Assembly: GCA_031275255.1 (NCBI GenBank)
Contig: JAISPA010000282.1
Location: forward strand, 1-7,375
Source: Acidaminococcales bacterium
GTDB taxonomy: Bacteria > Bacillota > Negativicutes > Acidaminococcales > JAISLQ01
DNA: 7,375 nt
Direction of reading: 5' to 3'
Below are positions 1-6,352 of the stretch, in pieces. A model generated the notes under the pieces. The model worked only from the letters and a program-made list of their open reading frames with translations. It was not told where the DNA came from and did no database searches. Both the position numbers and the translations under genes were made by a program. The number at the start of each line of letters is the position of its first letter. Position 1 is the first letter of the stretch.

Positions 1-192
1 GGCGGCGTTTTCCGGCAGGGCAACAGGGTCAAAAAAAACCCTCTGCGGGCAAAACCCCGCCACTATGGCTTCATTGACGTTCTTCCAGCCTTCCAGCAAA
101 AAAGCCCGGCGCCTGTCGCGATATTTTTTTTGCAGCAACCCGGCCGCCTCTTTGACCATAGGATTGGCCGGGCTGGTTATCGCCGCATCCAT
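1..192 (-). CDS. TrmH/SpoU-family RNA 2'-O-methyltransferase, N-terminal part (runs off left edge)
   Basis: The 64 visible codons begin M-D-A-A-I-T-S-P-A-N-P and continue with a K-K-Y-R-D stretch (residues 22-26) and F-L-L-E-G (31-35). This is the usual start of TrmH/SpoU family 23S rRNA or tRNA methyltransferases: an ITS-x-x-N-P-x-V-K opening, then the small L30e-like substrate-binding domain with its F-x-x-E-G motif. The SAM-binding SPOUT knot domain would lie outside the window, so the exact target base cannot be assigned. The ATG at 190-192 is chosen because AAAGGA (199-204) sits six bases upstream. An overlapping ATG seven bases earlier is out of frame. The gene begins 39 bp after the PDZ-protein stop, with a perfect GC hairpin in between, so co-transcription with the lysA group is likely. 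Family assignment is fairly sure; the specific member is not. Confidence 0.82.
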   Translation of the reverse strand, partial: MDAAITSPANPMVKEAAGLLQKKYRDRRRAFLLEGWKNVNEAIVAGFCPQRVFFDPVALPENAA

Positions 193-212
193 GATCCATC
201 CTTTCCGGACCC

Positions 213-231
213 CCGGCGGCGCAGCCGCCGG
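213..231 (-). other. Perfect GC-rich hairpin directly after the PDZ-protein stop codon
   Basis: Eight bases (213-220, CCGGCGGC) pair perfectly with 224-231 across a three-base loop. The stem abuts the stop codon at 232-234 and ends nine bases before the Shine-Dalgarno of the methyltransferase gene. No T-run follows, so it is not a standard intrinsic terminator. It could stabilise the upstream mRNA end or tune translation of the next gene; that role is inference. Confidence 0.5.
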
Positions 232-1170
232 CTAAGCCTTCCCCAGTTTTGCCTTGGCGGCATATTCCGTGCCGCCGCGCAGATAAGTGAGCGTTATGAC
301 CTCGCCGGCGGCTTTCCGGTTGATATAAAAAACAAACTCGTCGGTGTTGTCTATCGCCTGGCCGTCTATTTTTATGATGTTGTCGCCAGGCAAAAGCCCG
401 GCTTTCTTTGCCGCGCTCCTGCGGGAAAGGCCGGTTATCTCCACGCCTTTTTCCGGCGCGGCAGTCTCCCCTAATATCGCCCGTTCCCTGCGGTCGGTAA
501 GCGACAAACCTAAAACGCCCGGGCTTGTCTCTTCGCTTACCTTGGTTATCTCGAAATCAAAACGGTAATTTGTCTGGACGTCCTTTACGGTTACCGGCAA
601 AAACACGGCAAACCGGTATCCGGTCAGATTGCCGCCGGCGTCTACCCCCTTGGCGGGAAAGAACGGACGTATCTTCCAGCCGCTGTAGCCGGGTATGCGG
701 TAAAAATCGTCAAACCCCAGCCACCCGCCCCAGGGGCGGTGAAAGCCGCCAAATCCAAAACCACCGGTCACTATCGGCGCCGACCTTACCATGGTTATGC
801 TGCCCTCGGCAAACAAACTTTCCTCAAACAGCGTATGCGGGGGAACGCTGGCGGGGTTAAGGCCGCTGTATATGTTAGAGTCGGGGTTAAGCTGCGAACC
901 CGGCAGTGCATTATAAGCTTTTTGCCCAAAGATGAGTGAAGTTTTCCCCCAATCGACCGTAATTATTTCATCTGTCTTGTTATAAAGGGAAATAAGCAGC
1001 CTGTCGGGATTTTTCTTTGCCAGGGCAAAAGAAAAATATACATTTTCCGTATCGTATTTCATATCGGAGTTTTCCGCCGGCCCCACTAACTTGAAAGTAT
1101 AATAAGCGGCGGAACAGGTTGAAAACTGCAGGCTGAAAATGACGGTAAGAAAAAAAAGCGCTTTTTTCAC
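232..1170 (-). CDS. Exported PDZ-domain protein of unknown function
   Basis: The product has 312 residues. It starts with a clear signal peptide: M-K-K, a hydrophobic core at residues 4-16, and a likely cleavage near C-S-A-A (19-22). Cys19 follows F-S-T, which is a poor lipobox, so a lipoprotein is possible but less likely. The middle (about 23-210) is a beta-rich region I do not recognise, with a Gly/Phe/Trp-rich patch at 136-164. The C-terminus (about 217-310) is a PDZ domain: carboxylate-binding loop G-V-L-G-L-S-L (218-224), A-G-L-L-P-G-D (257-263) and I-K-I-D-G-Q-A-I (266-273). There is no Ser-protease or Zn-protease motif, so it is more likely a binding or scaffold protein outside the membrane than a protease. 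The GTG start at 1168-1170 is preceded by GGGAGGGG at good spacing, and no nearby ATG would keep the signal peptide. It lies 105 bp after lysA on the same strand. Confidence 0.85.
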   Translation of the reverse strand: MKKALFFLTVIFSLQFSTCSAAYYTFKLVGPAENSDMKYDTENVYFSFALAKKNPDRLLISLYNKTDEIITVDWGKTSLIFGQKAYNALPGSQLNPDSNIYSGLNPASVPPHTLFEESLFAEGSITMVRSAPIVTGGFGFGGFHRPWGGWLGFDDFYRIPGYSGWKIRPFFPAKGVDAGGNLTGYRFAVFLPVTVKDVQTNYRFDFEITKVSEETSPGVLGLSLTDRRERAILGETAAPEKGVEITGLSRRSAAKKAGLLPGDNIIKIDGQAIDNTDEFVFYINRKAAGEVITLTYLRGGTEYAAKAKLGKA

Positions 1171-1198
1171 AAAAATCCCCTCCCTTTTTCAAAATATG

Positions 1199-1224
1199 GC
1201 GGCGCGCCGCAAAAGGCAGCCGCC
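1199..1224 (-). other. GC-rich inverted repeat between lysA and the PDZ-protein gene
   Basis: GGCGGC (1199-1204) pairs with GCCGCC (1219-1224), and the loop contains the palindrome GGCGCGCC. On the transcribed strand the hairpin is followed by ATATTTTG, which is only a weak U-tract. It may cause partial termination or mRNA processing between the two genes. It is not strong enough to call an operon end. Confidence 0.35.
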
Positions 1225-1275
1225 GCTAAAACAGGCGGTCTATCCCCCCACGGTAGCGCGGCCTGTCTCCGGTCT

Positions 1276-2547
1276 TTACCGCAAACTTTCCATGTCATCA
1301 AAAAGCCCGGAAAGTTTCAGGGTGGCAAAATAATCCTCCGGCGTTTCGGCACGGCGGATAAGCCGGACAGAACCGTCCCCGCGCAAGAGCAGCTCGGCGC
1401 AGCGCAGTTTGCCGTTATAGTTGTACCCCATGGCGAAGCCGTGCGCGCCCGCATCGTGGATGATAAGGCGGTCGCCGGGCTCAATTGGCGGCAGTTTCCT
1501 GTCTATGGCAAATTTGTCATTGTTTTCGCACAAAGAGCCGGTAACGTCATAGACGGCGGACGCCGGCCCGTTTTCTTTGCCGGCCACCGTTATGTGGTGG
1601 TAAGCGCCGTACATGGCCGGGCGCAGCAGGTTGGCCGCGCAGGCGTCAAGCCCTATATAGTTTTTATAAATATTTTTTTTGTGTATGGCGGTGGCGACCA
1701 GACAGCCGTGCGGCCCCAGCACAAAACGCCCGAGTTCGGTGAAAAGCGCCGTATTCCCCATGCCGGCGGGCGTCAGTATCCGGCCGTATACGTCTTTGAC
1801 CAGCCGCCCTATTTCCATTATATCATTAGGCTTGTCCTCCGGCCGGTAGGGTATGCCTATGCCGCCGGAGAGGTTTATAAAAGAGACCGCCGCGCCGGTT
1901 TCCTCTTTCAGCCAGACGGCGGTTTTAAACAGTTCTGCCGCCAGCGCGGGATAATACTCATTGGTCAGGGTGTTGCTGGCCAAAAAAGCGTGCAGGCCAA
2001 ACTCCCGGACGCCTTTTTCACGCAAGACGAAGAACCCTTCCTTAAGCTGCTCTTTGGTAAAGCCATATTTGGCGTCTTCAGGCTTGTCCATGATGGCGGT
2101 ATGTATAGCAAACTCCCCGCCGGGGTTGAAGCGGCAGCAGATCGTTTCCGGCAATCCGGCGCACCGTTCAAGAAAATCTATATGGGTAAAGTCGTCGAGA
2201 TTGATAACGGCGCCGATTTTTTTGGCATAGACAAATTCTTCGGCAGGGGTGGCGTTAGAAGAAAACATGATGTCCCGGCCGCTGAAGCCGGCGGCTTTGG
2301 CCAGCATGAGTTCGGTCAGGCTTGAGCAGTCCACCCCGCAGCCTTCTTCCTGCAATATCTTCAAGATCGCCGGATTAGGCGTGGCCTTGACGGCGAAATA
2401 TTCCCGGAAACCCGCGTTCCAGGAAAACGCCTTTAGCAGCGCGCGCGCGGTCTCCCTGATTCCCTTTTCATCATAAAGATAAAAAGGAGTGGGATATTGC
2501 TTTATTATTTCTTCGATTTTTTCCTTGCTGACAAACGTTTTTTTCAT
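1276..2547 (-). CDS. lysA: Diaminopimelate decarboxylase-type PLP enzyme (LysA-like)
   Basis: The product has 423 residues, the normal length for LysA, which decarboxylates meso-diaminopimelate to lysine in the cytoplasm. It has the fold-type III PLP barrel followed by a C-terminal beta domain. Visible motifs are the PLP lysine in Y-F-A-V-K54-A, the phosphate-binding G-G-I-G (228-231), E271-L-G-R, the substrate-site R309-P-A-M-Y-G-A-Y-H, and the catalytic cysteine region C340-E-N-N-D, which replaces the usual CESGD. The usual HxGS motif that packs on PLP reads F188-L-A-S191, so the stacking histidine is absent. This marks a divergent subfamily, and another amino- or diamino-acid substrate is possible. 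The ATG at 2545-2547 is chosen because a perfect AGGAGG (2556-2561) lies eight bases upstream. A longer reading from a TTG at 2637 adds an unlikely Pro/Arg-rich 30 residues drawn from the leader. A 250-base structured leader precedes it, and the PDZ and methyltransferase genes follow. Confidence 0.88.
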   Translation of the reverse strand: MKKTFVSKEKIEEIIKQYPTPFYLYDEKGIRETARALLKAFSWNAGFREYFAVKATPNPAILKILQEEGCGVDCSSLTELMLAKAAGFSGRDIMFSSNATPAEEFVYAKKIGAVINLDDFTHIDFLERCAGLPETICCRFNPGGEFAIHTAIMDKPEDAKYGFTKEQLKEGFFVLREKGVREFGLHAFLASNTLTNEYYPALAAELFKTAVWLKEETGAAVSFINLSGGIGIPYRPEDKPNDIMEIGRLVKDVYGRILTPAGMGNTALFTELGRFVLGPHGCLVATAIHKKNIYKNYIGLDACAANLLRPAMYGAYHHITVAGKENGPASAVYDVTGSLCENNDKFAIDRKLPPIEPGDRLIIHDAGAHGFAMGYNYNGKLRCAELLLRGDGSVRLIRRAETPEDYFATLKLSGLFDDMESLR

Positions 2548-2555
2548 TAATTGAG

Positions 2556-2561
2556 CCTCCT
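2556..2561 (-). promoter_or_regulatory. Ribosome binding site that fixes the lysA start
   Basis: The minus strand reads AGGAGG, a perfect Shine-Dalgarno sequence eight bases before the ATG at 2545-2547. It selects this start over the in-frame TTG further upstream. Confidence 0.8.
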
Positions 2562-2800
2562 GTGTTATGACGGGCAACCGATCCCTGCGCGGCGGCGTCC
2601 TTGGCGGTTTTGTCACTAAACTAACCTTCTCCAGCAAGCATCGTTCGCCCTTTCGCGGACGGACATTCAGCGGGCTTCGAATCTTTCGCCGAAGGAAGTC
2701 CCGCCCGGCTGCGCGATCCGGAACAGGTCGCGCGAAAGCCGTTCGCCGGCAAAAGCGCGCGTTCGCGTTGAAAGGATTTTGGCAACATCTGCTTTCATAA
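2562..2800 (-). other. Hairpin-rich lysA leader; possible dispersed repeat or RNA regulatory element
   Basis: This stretch upstream of lysA holds no convincing gene but has several stem-loops in a row. They are 2670-2678 with 2695-2704 (nine pairs, one bulge), 2711-2716 with 2728-2733 (six pairs), 2738-2741 with 2747-2750, and a shorter imperfect one near 2642-2661. It is rich in CGCG and TTCGCC-like words, unlike the flanking AT-rich spacers. A 43-codon reading frame (2667-2798) and a 16-codon one (2616-2666) sit in it back to back (TGAATG), neither with a ribosome binding site. I see no match to the conserved core of the lysine riboswitch, nor the T-box AGGGUGG sequence. It could be a genome-dispersed repeat or an undescribed leader RNA. 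Both are inference. Confidence 0.4.
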
Positions 2801-2802
2801 AA

Positions 2803-2831
2803 AGAATATCACATCTTCACGCAGATTTAAA
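2803..2831 (-). promoter_or_regulatory. Probable sigma-A-type promoter for the lysA unit
   Basis: On the minus strand TTTAAA (2826-2831) and TATTCT (2803-2808) are 17 bases apart. TGA directly precedes the -10 hexamer, giving an extended -10. Each hexamer matches consensus at four of six positions. Transcription would start near 2796 and give a leader of about 250 bases before lysA. The call rests on motif and position only. Confidence 0.45.
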
Positions 2832-2845
2832 CATATTATTCCCCG

Positions 2846-2862
2846 GGAAAACATACTTTTCC
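2846..2862. promoter_or_regulatory. Small inverted repeat upstream of the lysA promoter
   Basis: GGAAAA (2846-2851) is mirrored by TTTTCC (2857-2862) around a five-base centre. It lies between the upstream permease terminator and the -35 hexamer at 2826-2831. The position suits an activator or repressor site, but a chance palindrome in AT-rich spacer cannot be excluded. Confidence 0.3.
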
Positions 2863-2880
2863 TGACACATGGCCGGCTAC

Positions 2881-2940
2881 GCCCGGAAAACCAAAAACCG
2901 CCGGCCGCATAAGCGCAAGCGGCGGGCGGTTTTTGCCGGG
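2881..2940 (-). terminator. Strong intrinsic terminator after the permease gene
   Basis: AAAAACCGCC-G-GCCGC (2893-2908) pairs with GCGGC-G-GGCGGTTTTT (2919-2934), giving 15 pairs and one mismatch around a ten-base loop. An outer CCCGG/CCGGG stem adds to it. On the minus strand the stem runs into TTTTTGGTTTT. It begins 12 bases after the permease stop. The near symmetry means it could also stop plus-strand transcription. Confidence 0.85.
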
Positions 2941-2952
2941 CAAAGTTTATTT

Positions 2953-4320
2953 TTACAAAATGCCGGCCAGCATTATGATCATGCTGCCCAAGATAAAATA
3001 TACCAAACCAAACAGCCCGTTCCAATATAACCCTATCCTGTGGGGCGCGACGTCAAGATACTTCGCGCAGGTAAGGACTATCCCGGCAAAAGGCGACGCC
3101 ATATAAGCTATCGAGGACCCGAAAACCAGGGCGGTGGCAATAACCGCCGGTTTAATGGGAAGGTGCAGCGAAGTGAGAAGATTGCCGAAAACCACCAACA
3201 TTACGTATGGATGAAGCCCCAGCAAAGAAAGCAAAAACACTGTGAAGGAAACTGCCGGCAGCAAAAATATTCCGGCATGCTCCGCCGCCGCGCCGGCGTA
3301 TGGATAAAGCAAAGACAAGAACCCCGCCGCTTCCAGCGCTTTGGAAAAAATCCCTATGGACAAATAGAGTACAAAAAGGTCAACCGTTTTTATCAGTTCT
3401 ACTTTTAAATATCCATCCAGCGCGCCTTTAATCTCAGGCGATCTGATAAAGACCGACAGCCAGCAGAGTGATAAAATCAGCCCGGCCAGCATTACCCGCG
3501 AGGTATTGTCGCCTACGCCCAGATACTCAAAAAACATAATCAACAGAATAAGTATTACGACAATAAAAAGCGCCAAAGCCATCTGGCGCACGGCCTTGCC
3601 AGCCGACGCGCGGTCATCCTGCGGATTATCTTCTTTTTTCAGGCGCTCCCGGCTTAACTTTCCCCTCTGCATAAAATAGGACAAAAATATACCCAGCGCA
3701 CTCAAAGACGCGCCCAGAAAAAACATATCAGCCCATCTGGCGCCGGTAGCCGTCAGAACCAGAAGTATGTTGACCGCGCCCGGCGCCCACATTACCACCA
3801 TTGAATAACTGCGTGACAGAGCCGTGGCGGCAAATTGCCGGTAATCTTTGACAATACTTTTGAGCGGCGCGCCGACCAGCGACAACATAACAGGAATGGT
3901 GCCGAAAAGTAAAAAACTGGAAAACAAATGCGTAACCAGCATGGTAAAAATGTAGATTGCGCGCTCATTATCGAAAGCGCGCAAAATCAGATAACGCAAA
4001 CTGTCGGCATAGCCGCCGAGTTTTATCGGTATGGAGAAAATCTGCATGATGACTAAGATGGCGCCGATATTGAGCATATAATTGATCCCGCTTATCCACA
4101 CGGTCAGAGGCTGCTCTTTATAAATATTTATACAGAGGCCGGTCAGCAAAAACACGGCGGCCATCTTCTTGAAACCTGCGCCGATTATTCCGTAAGCCAA
4201 TGTTATCAATATCGCGCCGAGCGCGGCCGTCAAGAGCCTGAAATCGTAGATCTTCAGCAAGGAGGCCAATTGCAGGACGGCGATAATTACAATAATCCTG
4301 ACGCAAAAATATTCTCTCAT
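2953..4320 (-). CDS. Polytopic membrane permease, possibly ion-transporter (IT) superfamily, substrate unknown
   Basis: The product has 455 residues and is almost wholly hydrophobic, with roughly 10-12 membrane segments. The only long hydrophilic stretch is a charged loop at about residues 218-246 (M-Q-R-G-K-L-S-R-E-R-L-K-K-E-D), which splits the protein into two halves as in two-repeat carriers. The second half carries G-L-H-P (368-371), then A-L-V-F-G-S-S-I-A-Y-M-A-S-P-F (397-411), which resembles the helix-break motifs of IT-superfamily organic-anion carriers. That comparison is from memory and tentative. There is no ATP-binding domain, so a secondary carrier is likely. The ATG at 4318-4320 is preferred because GGTGG (4329-4333) lies eight bases upstream. 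A GTG at 4330-4332 would add four residues but lacks a ribosome binding site. It lies between two terminators and I see no strong promoter of its own. Confidence 0.8.
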   Translation of the reverse strand: MREYFCVRIIVIIAVLQLASLLKIYDFRLLTAALGAILITLAYGIIGAGFKKMAAVFLLTGLCINIYKEQPLTVWISGINYMLNIGAILVIMQIFSIPIKLGGYADSLRYLILRAFDNERAIYIFTMLVTHLFSSFLLFGTIPVMLSLVGAPLKSIVKDYRQFAATALSRSYSMVVMWAPGAVNILLVLTATGARWADMFFLGASLSALGIFLSYFMQRGKLSRERLKKEDNPQDDRASAGKAVRQMALALFIVVILILLIMFFEYLGVGDNTSRVMLAGLILSLCWLSVFIRSPEIKGALDGYLKVELIKTVDLFVLYLSIGIFSKALEAAGFLSLLYPYAGAAAEHAGIFLLPAVSFTVFLLSLLGLHPYVMLVVFGNLLTSLHLPIKPAVIATALVFGSSIAYMASPFAGIVLTCAKYLDVAPHRIGLYWNGLFGLVYFILGSMIIMLAGIL

Positions 4321-4361
4321 AAATACTGCCACCGTTCTTTACCGCGCACAGTTGGGAACAG

Positions 4362-4421
4362 ATAAAATAAAAGCCGAGAAGGCCGGCGCAACACACCCCA
4401 AACCGGCCGGCCTTTCCGGCT
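4362..4421 (-). terminator. Intrinsic terminator ending the symporter operon
   Basis: AAGGCCGGC (4379-4387) pairs perfectly with GCCGGCCTT (4406-4414). An outer AGCCG/CGGCT stem (4372-4376 with 4417-4421) extends it across a short internal mismatch. On the minus strand the hairpin is followed by TTTATTTTA. It starts six bases after the stop codon of the small membrane protein gene. Confidence 0.8.
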
Positions 4422-4426
4422 CCGGA

Positions 4427-4732
4427 TTATTTGCCGGCGGACGGGCCAAGCAGCCCTTCGTCGCGGTCTTTTTTCAGATCAAGGACTTTGCCGCCCCAAT
4501 AACAGGTAACGATGGCGTAATATAAGGTCTGCACTATGAAAATAACAAAGCAGATGACCGGTATATGCCCCATAGTTTCTTTGGGCGGATCGGCGAATAT
4601 CGACGCCACCCAAAGGAAAAATACCGCCAGGGCCGCGATTGTAAATATCATGTACTTATTTTCCCGCGCGCGGCGCGCCGGATCGAGTATATAGTGGTGA
4701 AACTGCGCGTTTTTATCGTCTTTCAGCGCCAT
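4427..4732 (-). CDS. Small two-segment membrane protein, likely symporter partner
   Basis: The product has 101 residues. A charged N-terminal stretch (1-27) with D-P-A-R-R-A-R (17-23) is followed by membrane segments at about 28-46 and 57-77, joined by a short loop A-D-P-P-K-E-T (47-53), and a charged tail (81-101). Both termini probably face the cytoplasm, given the positive charges before segment 1 and after segment 2. Small membrane proteins encoded next to SSS symporters are known: YhdT (DUF997) beside PanF and DUF4212 proteins beside other SSS carriers. This one sits 61 bp after the symporter gene, so an accessory subunit role is a reasonable inference. I cannot assign it to either family with certainty. 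The ATG start is preceded by AAAGGAGGG. The gene ends the operon, just before the terminator. Confidence 0.8.
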   Translation of the reverse strand: MALKDDKNAQFHHYILDPARRARENKYMIFTIAALAVFFLWVASIFADPPKETMGHIPVICFVIFIVQTLYYAIVTCYWGGKVLDLKKDRDEGLLGPSAGK

Positions 4733-4752
4733 GCCTGTTGCCCTCCTTTAAA

Positions 4753-4781
4753 AATTATTTCGCAAACGGTTTTAAATAATT
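4753..4781 (-). promoter_or_regulatory. AT-rich inverted repeat before the small membrane protein gene
   Basis: AATTATTT (4753-4760) pairs exactly with AAATAATT (4774-4781) around a 13-base loop. On the minus strand the structure ends a few bases before the AAAGGAGGG ribosome binding site. It could be an operator, an mRNA processing or stability element, or a means to set the ratio of symporter to small protein. The symmetry is seen; the function is inference. Confidence 0.4.
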
Positions 4782-4793
4782 AAGCTGTCTTTT

Positions 4794-6326
4794 TCAGGCT
4801 TTTTGTTTTTCCGCGTATTCAAGCGCGCTTAAAGCCGCCGCATCTTCCAGCTGGCCGTCGGCCAAGCCGAATTGCCGCAACGTCGCCTGACTGTTGGGTT
4901 TTGTCGTCATACTCACGGCAATGTAAACGACTGCGCAGACGGCGACTCCCCAGAGTCCACTGTGCAGCAACAAAGGATTACGCGCTACATAAGTTGTTAT
5001 ATAGATAGTCGCAAGCCCGGCCAGCAAACCCCAGGTCATGCCGGCCCGGCTGCCGCGTTTCCACCACAGTCCCCCTATCACCACCGGTATGGCCAGAAGG
5101 TAGCCGGGATACGCCAATTGCGTACCCATAGTAACCAACTGGCCGAGCGGATACAGAGAAATGTAATAGGAGATGCCGATTACCGCAAAAATCATCACGC
5201 GGCCGAAATTGACCAGGGTTTTCTCTGAAAATTTCGTGCGGTATTCTTCCGGCAAGGCCAAAGGCAGATCGCGCGTAAATACGGAAGAAATCAGCAGCAG
5301 CAACCCGTCGGCGGTCGACATGGCCGCCGACAAAAGGCCGCCCAGCACAACGGACGCCACAAGCGGATGCGTGAAATTCAATACATAGCGGATGACCAGA
5401 TTGTCCGCTTCCGAGGCGGACGCCGCCGGATAAGCGATGATCAGGCCCGCCACGATGATAAGCGGCGCGGTTACGGTAACCAGCACCGTGCCAAGCCCGC
5501 AGCCGGTCGCCACACTATGGAGGGTGGAGAGATTTTTGGCGCAGTAATATTTAGTCCACAATACCGGCCAGAGCGGCATGGACAGCCACATGACCAATCC
5601 CCCGCCCATAGAGGCGCTCAAAGGCCCGCGCGGCGTAAAGGCGTCAGCCTTGATCAATATCGCCTTTTCATACAACATGTCCAGCCCGCCGTTGCCGTAG
5701 ATCATGGACAACACAACCACACTCGTGCCGCAAAGCAGGAAAACCGCCTGCACAACGTCCGTATAAGCTACCGCGCGCATACCGCCGATCGAAACATAGG
5801 CCGCCAGCACCAGCGCGATGACCAGGGAGGCCGCCGGCACATCCATGCCGGTCGCTTCCTGGATGGCCCAACTGCAACCCTTTATTTGCACCACGATGTA
5901 AAAAATCGAAAAATACACGCTGATTATCAGCCCGACCAATATACGCGCCGCCGCGCCCGACTCATACCGGTGCGCGATAAAATCAGCCGGCGTTATATAG
6001 CCGTAGGTCCTGCCGTAATACCACAATTTGCTGCCGATAAGCAAAAACAGCGGGTAACTTAGCACGCCGTAACCAAAGAAATTGAAGATCGCGCTCAAGC
6101 CAAAATTGTAAGTCTGGCCAAGCTGCCCCTGGAAAGCAAAGGCGCTGAAAGCGGTCGCCAAGGCGGTCAGAAAAAGCACGATTGTCCCCAAAGAGCCGCT
6201 GGCCACGTAGAAATCCTTTTGCGACGTTTCTTTCGCCGACTTTTTGGTCGCGTAAATAGACAAGGCAAAACAGACAAGCAAATACACGCCGGCAAAAATC
6301 ATTACGCTTTTCCCTGTTTCGGTCAT
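4794..6326 (-). CDS. Sodium:solute symporter (SSS family)
   Basis: The product has 510 residues, standard for the SSS (SLC5-like) family of LeuT-fold carriers that couple Na+ entry to uptake of sugars, amino acids, vitamins or organic acids. About 13 membrane segments are visible. Family motifs are T-A-F-S-A-F-A-F-Q-G (58-67) in the first core helix, G-G-M-R-A-V-A-Y-T-D-V-V-Q (181-193), and S-A-A-M-S-T-A-D (333-340). In the last of these the A-x-M-S-T residues match the sodium-site positions known in PutP. The overall look recalls the PanF/pantothenate and monocarboxylate branches, but the substrate cannot be assigned. The ATG start has AAGGAGGG close upstream. It follows an amidohydrolase by 102 bp and precedes a small membrane protein by 61 bp. 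A repeat and -10-like motif lie in the upstream gap. Confidence 0.93.
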   Translation of the reverse strand: MTETGKSVMIFAGVYLLVCFALSIYATKKSAKETSQKDFYVASGSLGTIVLFLTALATAFSAFAFQGQLGQTYNFGLSAIFNFFGYGVLSYPLFLLIGSKLWYYGRTYGYITPADFIAHRYESGAAARILVGLIISVYFSIFYIVVQIKGCSWAIQEATGMDVPAASLVIALVLAAYVSIGGMRAVAYTDVVQAVFLLCGTSVVVLSMIYGNGGLDMLYEKAILIKADAFTPRGPLSASMGGGLVMWLSMPLWPVLWTKYYCAKNLSTLHSVATGCGLGTVLVTVTAPLIIVAGLIIAYPAASASEADNLVIRYVLNFTHPLVASVVLGGLLSAAMSTADGLLLLISSVFTRDLPLALPEEYRTKFSEKTLVNFGRVMIFAVIGISYYISLYPLGQLVTMGTQLAYPGYLLAIPVVIGGLWWKRGSRAGMTWGLLAGLATIYITTYVARNPLLLHSGLWGVAVCAVVYIAVSMTTKPNSQATLRQFGLADGQLEDAAALSALEYAEKQKA

Positions 6327-6352
6327 TGTGCTCCCTCCTTAAGTGATAAAAA

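Noticed and set aside
1140..1170. Lipoprotein signal in the PDZ protein (Cys19)
   Set aside because: The residues before Cys are F-S-T, which breaks the lipobox rule of a small residue such as Gly or Ala at -1 and usually Leu at -3. An ordinary signal peptidase site nearby fits better.
1441..2325. Long plus-strand reading frame of 294 codons
   Set aside because: It lies wholly antisense to lysA, has low-complexity Gly/Arg/Val/Phe content and no recognisable motif. It is a codon-bias shadow of the LysA gene.
2548..2637. N-terminal extension of LysA from a TTG at 2637
   Set aside because: The added 30 residues are Pro/Arg-rich and unlike LysA, and a perfect AGGAGG sits just upstream of the internal ATG at 2547.
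2562..2800. Lysine riboswitch or T-box ahead of lysA
   Set aside because: I could not find the conserved L-box core segments or the T-box AGGGUGG sequence, and no terminator with a U-run precedes lysA.
4320..4375. Promoter for the permease gene overlapping the upstream terminator
   Set aside because: A TTGCGC and TATTTT pair can be found 16 bases apart, but the hexamers are weak and lie in the terminator stem and U-tract. Not enough to call.
5367..6062. Plus-strand reading frame of 231 codons
   Set aside because: It is antisense to the symporter gene and very rich in Arg, His, Gln and Asp, as expected from the complement of membrane-protein codons.
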